From positions 1,612,001-1,676,000 of the forward strand of contig OY744466.1 in the NCBI GenBank assembly GCA_963556145.1: DNA of 64,000 bases, written 5' to 3'. Under the pieces are notes generated by a model. That model worked only from the letters and a program-made list of their open reading frames with translations, searched no databases and was not told where the DNA came from. A program made the position numbers and the translations under genes. Positions 56,879-64,000 of the stretch are shown here, in pieces (the first letter of the stretch is position 1; the number at the start of each line of letters is the position of its first letter). The stretch is from Hygrocybe punicea (lineage: Eukaryota > Basidiomycota > Agaricomycetes > Agaricales > Hygrophoraceae).

Positions 56879-57120
56879 TAATTCCGGCTGAGCCGCCTTA
56901 AAAATTTTACCTCCTTGATATTTCTTGACTTAAGAGCTGGACTTGCCACAAGGGTAGCACCCTCCTGGATTCAAGATTGCGCTATCTTAGCAAAATTGTC
57001 CTTGGATTGTCTTGAATTTCATTTTAAGATGTAGTAAGACAAACTAAGTCAATATGAGTTTTCCTGATGTGGATGGACAGGATGTGCCAGGATATACACA
57101 ACAAGGCTCAGCGCTCAGGC

Positions 57121-57256
57121 TTGACAGCGCCGTATTGGTAAAGTAAAATTAAATATCAATATATTGGAGTTATCTGCGCGTGGCTGATGTCACGAGCCTA
57201 CTGGAGCCTTAACCGAGGTTCCTCCAGCAAAACCTCCAGGTCATTTTGAAACCGCC
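57121..57256 (-). repeat. Right terminal inverted repeat of the Harbinger-type element
   Basis: Reverse complement of 36575-36710. The position matching the MYB gene's start codon reads ACG here, so this end cannot start that protein. Confidence 0.9.
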
Positions 57257-57379
57257 TATTAAATAATTAAATAATTAAATATCAAGTGGCAGCATGACTA
57301 AGGGAAAAGTCACGTCAGACCACTCCAGTCGGATTGCAAGTTTGCGACAGTGAAAACCATATGAGAAGAAAAATAATTA

Positions 57380-57823
57380 TCACAGCCCTTTCTTCCTTAT
57401 TCCCTCAGCAGTACTAGTAGTAGTATCTCCACCACTTTCCGTATCTCCACCTCCAATTCCCTCCATCCAATCCATATCCATGCTCCCCTCAAATCGTCTA
57501 TTAAAACGTCCCAGCCGCCCCGTCACCGCGTCCTCCTCATCGACACCATGCGCGCTAGCCCATGAAGCGCTGTTCCACAATGGGTGGTTCGTGACATCAC
57601 GGGTGAGTCGAATGACCGAGCGCGGCGATGTTGTCCAGTGAATGAAGGTCGAGCCGTCCGACCGGATCACACATTGCGGGAATTGTGGGACAATGGGTGG
57701 TGGTAACACTGGTGGGCGGCGTTTCCAGACGTGTGTGCGGCCGTATGGAGACGTGGAGACGTGCCGGATGATGGCAGTGGTTGTCCGTAATGGGTGCAAG
57801 GTTGCTGGGGTGTGCAGTATCAT
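57380..57823 (-). CDS. Mitochondrial large-subunit ribosomal protein bL31m-like (MRPL36-like)
   Basis: Single exon of 147 codons. The N-terminus (MILHTPATLHPLRTTTAIIR) is rich in Thr, Arg and Leu, as in mitochondrial targeting peptides. The conserved core is PQCVIRSDGSTFIHWTTSPR followed by SVIRLTRDVTNHPLWN. Its 'DGSTF..TTSPR...L..D..NHPLWN' pattern is what I recall for fungal bL31m. The C-terminus is acidic and Gly/Thr-rich (GGGDTESGGDTTTSTAEG). It would belong to the mitochondrial large ribosomal subunit. It is divergent from the methyltransferase gene, with only about 135 bp between the start codons. It has no lesion and a compact structure, so this is an ordinary host gene. Confidence 0.8.
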   Translation of the reverse strand: MILHTPATLHPLRTTTAIIRHVSTSPYGRTHVWKRRPPVLPPPIVPQFPQCVIRSDGSTFIHWTTSPRSVIRLTRDVTNHPLWNSASWASAHGVDEEDAVTGRLGRFNRRFEGSMDMDWMEGIGGGDTESGGDTTTSTAEGIRKKGL

Positions 57824-57958
57824 GAAGGTGACTGAGTGCCTGGCTGCGAAGACAAAAGTTGAAAGACAAATTTATCCAATCACGTGAGACATGCCCGATT
57901 ACTAGTGTCGTTCTCTTTACTCATCGTCTTCGACGACGTTCGCGATAGCTACTTCGTC
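57824..57958. promoter_or_regulatory. Short bidirectional promoter region
   Basis: 135 bp separate the two divergent start codons. There is a CACGTG word at 57881-57886 (an E-box). No clear TATA box is seen. Confidence 0.45.
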
Positions 57959-59300
57959 ATGCCCATCGTCTGGCAGCGTCACCCGCGCTACGCTTTTTTC
58001 GTCCTCGTCACTCTAGTGACCACCTTCGTACTTCTCAACCCTTACTACCCTGCCGAACGCACATGCCGTAACACCTCAATTGCCGACAAAGACCTGCCTA
58101 CTCGGATAGAGCGAGCAGAACTTATCTATCAAAAGGTCCTTTCAAAACGAAAGGGCCTCATCGAGAGGTTCGGACCTTTGCCAAAGGACGTTGCAATGTA
58201 AGCAACTCTCCTATTCCAATTTTCAACCTGCAAAAACCGACGCGGCAACCCAGGTTCCCCCCAGTTGTGCGTCCTTGGCCGCCTTATACCGTTTGTATGT
58301 CCTTCATTTCGCTCAACTCATCCACCGCGGCCGCGTTTTGAGTCCAGAGATGTTTTACAGGGAACTTTTTCCCTGCGGCCTTCAATTGCCCCCACGAGTT
58401 GCAACGTATCGGCTCCCTCGGAGATGGCGGGAAATGGGTTTGTGGACTTTCTCGAATACAAGAGAAACAAGATTGTATCGTGTACTCATTCGGTGGGTTA
58501 GTTCCTGTCGTCATCAACGAAGAAGAAAAAAAATCATGTTCTTCAATCAAGGAATCGACGGGGATTCCACCTTTGAGGCAGAAATTTTGCAAGAAACTCG
58601 CCATTGTCAAATTTGGGGCTTCGGTGTTCGCCCTTTCAGCTCGCAAATTCCCAAGGGCCAGCTTTCTCGAACCCATTTTTTCACTTATGAGTTAGGCGGC
58701 TCGGATAAACATGACCCTAACGATTCCACCAAAATTTACACTCTTGACTCCCTCATGAAGATGAATGGTGCGCGAAGCGTCACACCTGTCTTATCACTAG
58801 CTCCTATGTTAACCACCGAATCATACATAGGTCACACACACATCGATGTTCTCAAGATTGATATCGAAGGCTTGGAATTTGAAACCCTCGCAGCTCTTAT
58901 GCAGGGCTATCTCTCGGCCGACAAGCCCCTCCCCTTCGGCCAACTTCAACTGGAGATTCACGTCTGGGACAGGAAGTTCCCCGACGTTCTAGCCTGGTGG
59001 GAACGGCTCGAACAAGCTGGATTGCGTCCATTCATGACTGCGGTGCGTTTTCCGGCGGAGTACAACTCAATCGTTCAGTTATTCATTCCTATATTAGCCC
59101 AATCTAGTATACGCGAACTACAACAGAGAGGGAACCATTGACCTGGTCGAGGTACGCAATGCATACAAACAGTCTTCTGTGATTTTGCGGGCTCATGGGA
59201 TTTTGTTTTGCAGTACTCCTTCATCAACATCAAGGGCGACAATATATTCATCAAAGACCTCGAGCCGGCACGTCACACAAGGCATTCCCTCCGTCCTTGA
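57959..59300 (+). CDS. Membrane-anchored methyltransferase-like (FkbM-type) protein
   Basis: It starts at ATG 57959 with a type II membrane anchor (YAFFVLVTLVTTFVLLNPYY) after MPIVWQRHPR. Exon 1 ends at 58197; exon 2 from 58254 reads FPPVVRPWPPYT. Later exons read VWNFFPAAFNCPHELQRIGS, LGDGGKWVCGLSRIQEKQDC, GDSTFEAEILQETRHCQIWG, FTYELGGSDKHDPND, YTLDSLMKMN, HTHIDVLKIDIEGLEFETLA, QLQLEIHVWDRKF, PNLVYANYNREGTIDLVE and YSFINIKGDNIFIKDLEPAR. LGDGGKWVCG is the SAM-binding-type loop, and DVLKIDIEGLEFETL is typical of this fungal methyltransferase family. Introns are GT-AG. The likely site is the Golgi or ER lumen; the substrate is unknown. No premature stop was found. Confidence 0.82.
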
Positions 59301-60929
59301 GTGCCAGAGATTTGGTCCTCTGCTTCCACCACTCTGCACACTCAGCCGCAGAATTAACGAGTAGATGATCGGGAAGAAACTAAACTACATTACTTAGATA
59401 ATTCATATCGCTGCAACTTCATATATTTATTAATCTGCGCATCTGCGCACACTTACACCACAGATCACTGCCCTGTCGGTGACAGGAAAGAACACAGCTA
59501 GACGCCACTGCTGCCCCGCTGCGATATATCGCCTGACAAATGAATTAGTGATAACAGATCCACCACGACTCTTGCTTGACTTCTGCTTGACAACCGGTGG
59601 AGTACGATCAGAAAGAAAAAAATGCTTCACAACCAATTTTGTATGGTTGTTCTCCTCATTGAAGGACACTTCCCGTTGACATTGTCCGATTCTTTTAGCC
59701 TTTTAGCTTTTTCACGGTCCTGTTTAGTCTTTAAACAACACGCCAATGTCATGATTATCTTCCATCATCAAACATAATTCGGATGAAACGTACGCATCCG
59801 ATTAATATTATAATGTAATGCGAAACTTGAAGGCTATCCCCGTTGTCAACGAACACCCGCGCCAATTCGGCCAGTCTCGGAACCGCAAGCACCGCCCATG
59901 AGGTATTCAAGCTACCGATATCGAGGCTAGCATCGTGGTATTCTGGCCTTTGATGTAGATCCTCAGGAAGCGAGAGGAATTGATTCTCGCAGCGTCAACA
60001 GGAGACGAAATCTGGAGGAAGTTAGCAGAACCACAAAGGAGCCTCACCCGCCTTGAGGGTGCGTTGCTAAAAGATCAATCGTGACGTTGACTGGCGCCGG
60101 GGTCTCCAGGTCTGCAGATGCAGATCACTAGTACAGGAATGCTTTGAAAGATAACTCGGGATAGTACGGAATCCCACGGGCTGTGCGGCGCTGTTGTACG
60201 TGTAGCGAGAATGAGTTCCTATACCAGGTAGGTCCCTTGTAGCAAGCGTTTTGTTACGAGAAAAATTGCTGTGAGTGCAGAACATCGTCCAGCTGGGTGA
60301 ATAAGAAGGTTGGCCTACAGTAATTACTGGATGATTGATGAAATAAGTTATCAGTACTCACCTCGGGACTTCGGGCTTCAAGCTTCAAGCTTCAAGGCCG
60401 TTGCTTGAGTTGACAACCATTGGCAGGTCCATAACCAGCGTGCCGTATGGGTATCCACAGGACCACGGCTTGCGTGCCTCTTCGCAACTTCATCAGACAT
60501 GTTGCTATGTCTAATTTTCTGGATTAATGGGCCCCACAACGATCAAGTTCTCTTACCGGGCGGCGGTCTCACTGGATCATCTGTTTCGAAAACATAAATG
60601 CTGTTAGTGGACGTCACCTCTGCTTCACGATTAGCGACCATCTGTGGACCCGTTAATTCCCCAGATTTCATCTGAAATTCAATTCCTGTTTCCGATCATG
60701 AACTGGACGAGCAGTTGGTACTATGTACAGCCAAGCCAGTAAAGCTCCATGTACAAGGAGGCGGTCACCTCCAGCCCCACAGCTTCACAACAATCAACGA
60801 ATCAAAACTCCAAAAGTGGTCCGATCTAGAAGTCTACCAGATTTCTTAAAGGTCTCGCAGCTGTCCATAATCACCGTAAACTTATTCTCGGCGCCTTCTC
60901 GTGCTGCTCTCGCGGTTGTTCAAAGTGAA
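59301..60929. other. Interval without a confident gene
   Basis: Some minus-strand stretches look exon-like, for example MKSGELTGPQMVANREAEVT...FETDDPVRPPP (about 60675-60555) and MSDEVAKRHASRGPVDTHTA (about 60502-60440) behind a GTAAGA...TTAG intron. Around 59940-59850 there is SLDIGSLNTSWAVLAVPRLA. I could not join them into a start-to-stop gene, so a decayed or lineage-specific gene is possible. Confidence 0.4.
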
Positions 60930-63149
60930 ATGGCTGTTGACAATACTCTCGGTGAGACTGCTGCTAGGTCCAGCTTGTATAGATTAACATCGTTGTGGAG
61001 GTAGGGGCATGCTATATTGGATCCATGGTCACTTCAGCGTAGGTTTCATTTTTGCCTTCCCCATCCGGCCATGCTCATTCATACGCACTAGTCTATACGG
61101 GCTCACAACTCTCCAGGCAAGTACTCGTTTTATCAATCGACGTGCTTGCTCTCATCTTCAAGCTATAGACATATTTCTACTTTGTGAACTATCCAAACGA
61201 TGGCTTCGGCAACAAAGCTCTGGTAGAATCTGGTCTCTTATTTCGCTTCTCCAGTTGTTCATTAATGTACTGTTCTTGTATTTCAGGTGTCCACAATATG
61301 GTATATACTACGACGACGCTTTGTGTACAAGTTCCAAATTTACTCCTTGTTCTCCCAGGATTCTTGATACCTGTCATACCGCGTTCGGTGGGTCTCACTA
61401 TCTGGATCAGCAAAAATAATCACTCACGGACGGTATCTTTATTTCCAGTGGGTCACGGGATGTATTACTACCTGGTCTGTAGCACAGATAGCTCGTGAAG
61501 TATACTTACCTTGGTTGCATCATTTCATTTTCCAGATAACCAACTTCAACAATCCGGCGGCATTTGCGGATGGTGTTTGGTCAGATTGATTTCAGTCCTA
61601 ACAATAAACATCAAATGCTTATTCACGCGTATTTGGATGTAGGTCACTGATTGTGAGTCTGTCTGTGGGTCGGGAATGCCTGACACTGATTACGCGACCA
61701 TTGTAGCTGGCCACTGGTTTCAATGTACGCATTTTTCGTCATAACGCCCCGCTCACTGATCCCGACATCCATTTTCAGGTTGTGATAGCAGTCTCGGTTC
61801 GAATGTCAGGACATTTCACATATGTCATTGGGTTCGCATCTTAAGTTTACCGTCTATGACCTGCCATATAGCTTCTTTACGCTTCGCATTTTCTACTGTG
61901 AGCGTTCCTACTCCTTGTGGAAGCATTCTTGAACTGAACCGTTGTTGTAAGTCGCCTCTCCTCGACTGCGGTGGTACCTGGCATCTCTACTCGTAAGTTG
62001 TACATAGCCACTACATTATAGGTCAACTTCTCATCGGTCCAAGATGCTTGTCACCATCGCACACTTTGGTGAGCTTCTACCGTTGTTTGTTATTGTATCT
62101 TACTGAAAGTATGTTTTGTAGCCTTTGGGATAGGTATGGTTTGAATACAGACAACTGCTCGCAAGTCTGATTACCTCCCCTCAAAATTTAGAGACAGTTA
62201 TATTTATGTATGATTTTATGGTCACATTCTGGATATGGTTTAGAATAACTTGACTTCCAACTGGATAGGTTTTTGAAGAAACAAATCCGTAAATTCGGTG
62301 AAGTGACGGTAAGAGTCAACCCTTGGATCTACCCTAAGCTTATGACCCCTTCTAACCCATATTCTATTTACAAATATATAAAGCTATTCGCTGCTATACC
62401 GTTCGCTGTCACTGCGGTATTGTCGGATATCATGATTGCCGCCGCACTATGCATTCTCTTGCACGGAAGTCGCACTGGTTTCCGTAGGTAAGCGTGAAAT
62501 TTGTTTGATGCTTGAATAGCGAACAACTTCCACGCTTCCAGTACAAATATAATTGTGACAACACTGATGGTTTATGCGATAAACCGCACTGTGTTGACCT
62601 CGTATGTTTTGCTTATTTAATTGTGCCTGAATAATTAATGTATCAGATTTAAATAGATTGGTTACAATTGCCGAAATTATCGCAGTACGTCTGGTTTGAG
62701 GAGATTGCGCATCGGCAATTTACTGCATTCAACCCTAGTTTGCAACTGCCCCAAATACCCTGTGGTTTGTCGCTGTTGACTTCGTGGTCGGAAAATGTAC
62801 GTTTATATCTGGCCATGTACTCTATCATGCTCACTGTGGTGTTTCCACCTACCCTAAAGTTTACGCCAATTCCTTACTTGCGACACTCAATAGTCGAAAC
62901 TCTCTGCACGGCAAAGGCCTCGAAGATAATAGTCAATTTTCAACAAAAATCAACAACTCAGTGCGGGTTACGGATCTTCATTTCCGTGACGCAGAAACCG
63001 GTCAAACAGTAAGCACGGAGCGGTTTGGAGCTTCTTGACCTCTCAATTTGCCTTTGTTGTAGGTAGATATAGATCTTGTCGTCGTCGGAGAGCAAATTCC
63101 GCGCCGCACTAGCTTTAATGGTGATGACGTTGATCACAACCAGGTATGA
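60930..63149 (+). CDS. DUF6534-type multi-pass membrane protein
   Basis: About a dozen small exons. MAVDNTLG starts at 60930 and joins across an intron to GACYIGSMVTSA, LYGLTTLQ, TYFYFVNYPNDGFGNKAL, VSTIW, ILDTCHTAF, VGHGMYYYL and ITNFNNPAAFADGVW. A middle part is less clear. The frame then continues YIKLFAAIPFAVTAVLSDIM, IAAALCILLHGSRTGFRR, STNIIVTTLMVYAINRTVLT, KVYANSLLATLNSRNSLHGK and DIDLVVVGEQIPRRTSFNG, with a stop at about 63149. 'LYGLTTLQTYFY', 'SDI.IA..LC.LLH.SRTGFR' and 'YANSLLATLNSR' are signatures of the basidiomycete DUF6534 family, predicted to span the membrane about seven times. The function is unknown; receptor-like roles are only suggested. One intron (after TTLQ) uses a GC donor (GCAAGT). 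Exons between 61600 and 62250 are uncertain. Confidence 0.75.
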
Positions 63150-63655
63150 TACATTCCATCATGCCTGAAGTATTGACTGATTCTCTGATTTTTCTTTGCT
63201 GGCAAATAAATTCTTTGGGCAATTGAAGTGATTTATCCATGGGAATGCTATTTGCAACCGAACTGGACGGAACTTCTCGACATTAGATCTGCCTCGTCTT
63301 GTGGCTTCTTCTCGGAGTGTAGCCCATGATCCTTTTCTCGCAGTTATTTTCTTCACAGCAGGCAGAAAATGCCTCGAAGTACTCTTTCGGACGTGGTTCA
63401 GGTTCTGTTTTCATAAGCAGACAACGACAAACGCAAATCCACCGACTTTTCATATAAGGTTGGATGGCTGGACCATCCATTCTTGTACATATGCAACTCC
63501 ACATTACTACTCTTCCTTTAATTGTGAAGGCGAACGCGCGGATCGCGAATTTTGGGCCTTAGTCAACTCCTTCAGCCTAAAGATTAGCCAGCTGTCTCAT
63601 GAGGTTGATGGTGTGTGAGGCATCACATTACCCAGTAGCTCCTAGTTTGACCGGT
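63150..63655. other. Intergenic, no gene seen
   Basis: No supported gene or array in this interval. Confidence 0.4.
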
Positions 63656-63659
63656 ACAC

Positions 63660-64000
63660 AGGTCACACACACATCAATGTTTTGAGGCTGGGAATTTGAG
63701 ACCCTCGCAACTCTTATGCATGGGTCATCTCTCGGTTGACAATCCTCTCTCCCGATATCCACGTCTCGGGTAGGGAGGTCCCAAAACTGCCAGCATGGTT
63801 GAATGATGTCCATTCATGACTAACGTGCGTTCTCCTGCATAGTGAGACTCATCGTTCAGCAATTTATTCTTATCGCTATTAGGCCAATCTTCTTCTGCAA
63901 CGTCTTGCACCTCGACTTATATGTGACTGTACCTTATGCCCTCATACCCGGAAAATGAAAGGTGTCCGAAAACTTGGCTGTATATATTTATCAATCTGCG
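63660..64000 (+). pseudogene. Decayed fragment of the methyltransferase gene
   Basis: GGTCACACACACATC(A/G)ATGTT, TTGAGACCCTCGCA and CTCTTATGCA match the methyltransferase gene at about 58831-58905. GCATGGGTCATCTCTCGG and later GTTCAGCAATTTATTC also match. The tail TGTATATATTTATCAATCTGCG matches the gene's 3' flank near 59420-59440. Large internal deletions and stops make it non-coding. It is the remnant of a segmental duplication. Confidence 0.75.

Larger units (their letters stand above)
36575..57256. mobile_element. PIF/Harbinger-type element enlarged to 20.7 kb by nested insertions
   Basis: The two ends are a 136-bp inverted repeat (36575-36710 and 57121-57256) starting GGCGGTTTCAAAATGACC, with only a few mismatches and TA on both outer sides. 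Immediately inside the left end lie the two genes expected of an autonomous Harbinger, a MYB/SANT-like protein and a DDE transposase. The rest of the interval contains clearly foreign units: a host gene fragment, a Plavaka transposase, an 849-bp foldback and a Tc1 element with its own TA duplication. The parsimonious reading is a ~4-5 kb Harbinger invaded repeatedly. An alternative is that the two ends belong to separate insertions of one family. Confidence 0.7.

Noticed and set aside
60067..60285. 72-codon minus-strand frame as a gene
   Set aside because: It lacks family motifs and cannot be joined to upstream or downstream exon-like pieces with sound splice phases.

Overview
The window looks like nuclear DNA of an agaricomycete fungus (Basidiomycota). 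Three things suggest this: short introns of about 45-60 nt with GT-AG (a few GC-AG) ends, fungal gene families such as a mitochondrial bL31m-like protein and a DUF6534 membrane protein, and transposon families typical of mushrooms (Plavaka, Helitron, PIF/Harbinger, Tc1, hAT). It is mostly a transposon graveyard; ordinary host genes appear only in the last 6.7 kb.

Layout. 1-8198 is a giant inverted repeat with arms of about 4 kb, identical wherever I compared them except near the centre. It is interrupted by a 100-N scaffold gap whose two edges carry the same 94 bases. Each arm holds a gene with ATP-grasp-like motifs and a small one-TM gene. 8.9-17.2 kb holds four more multi-exon genes of unrecognised agaric families. 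A 43-bp imperfect palindrome is scattered through 0-18 kb in about ten copies. 18.3-34 kb is one Helitron (Rep/helicase with a C-terminal cysteine-protease-like domain). It is split by three insertions: a 1236-bp hAT-type element (8-bp TSD), a 5946-bp LTR element without gag/pol (identical-looking LTRs) and a 640-bp foldback (TA TSD). Removing all three restores one frame. 34-35.9 kb is a broken copy of a repetitive agaric family.

36.6-57.3 kb is bounded by a 136-bp terminal inverted repeat. I read it as a PIF/Harbinger element (MYB/SANT-like gene plus DDE transposase) that has been invaded and enlarged. Inside are a degraded copy of a host Ser-rich gene, a Plavaka transposase, an 849-bp foldback, another agaric repeat gene and a 2.9-kb Tc1 element with an intact-looking DD34E transposase and an accessory gene.

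57.4-63.2 kb carries the host genes: a divergent pair (bL31m-like, and a membrane-anchored methyltransferase-like protein), then a DUF6534 gene. A decayed piece of the methyltransferase gene lies at the right edge.

Cross-cutting signal: nine unrelated TE or repeat-family genes each contain a single in-frame TGA where an Arg codon is expected. No TAA or TAG interruptions were seen in these otherwise open frames. This is the pattern expected from CpG deamination (CGA to TGA).
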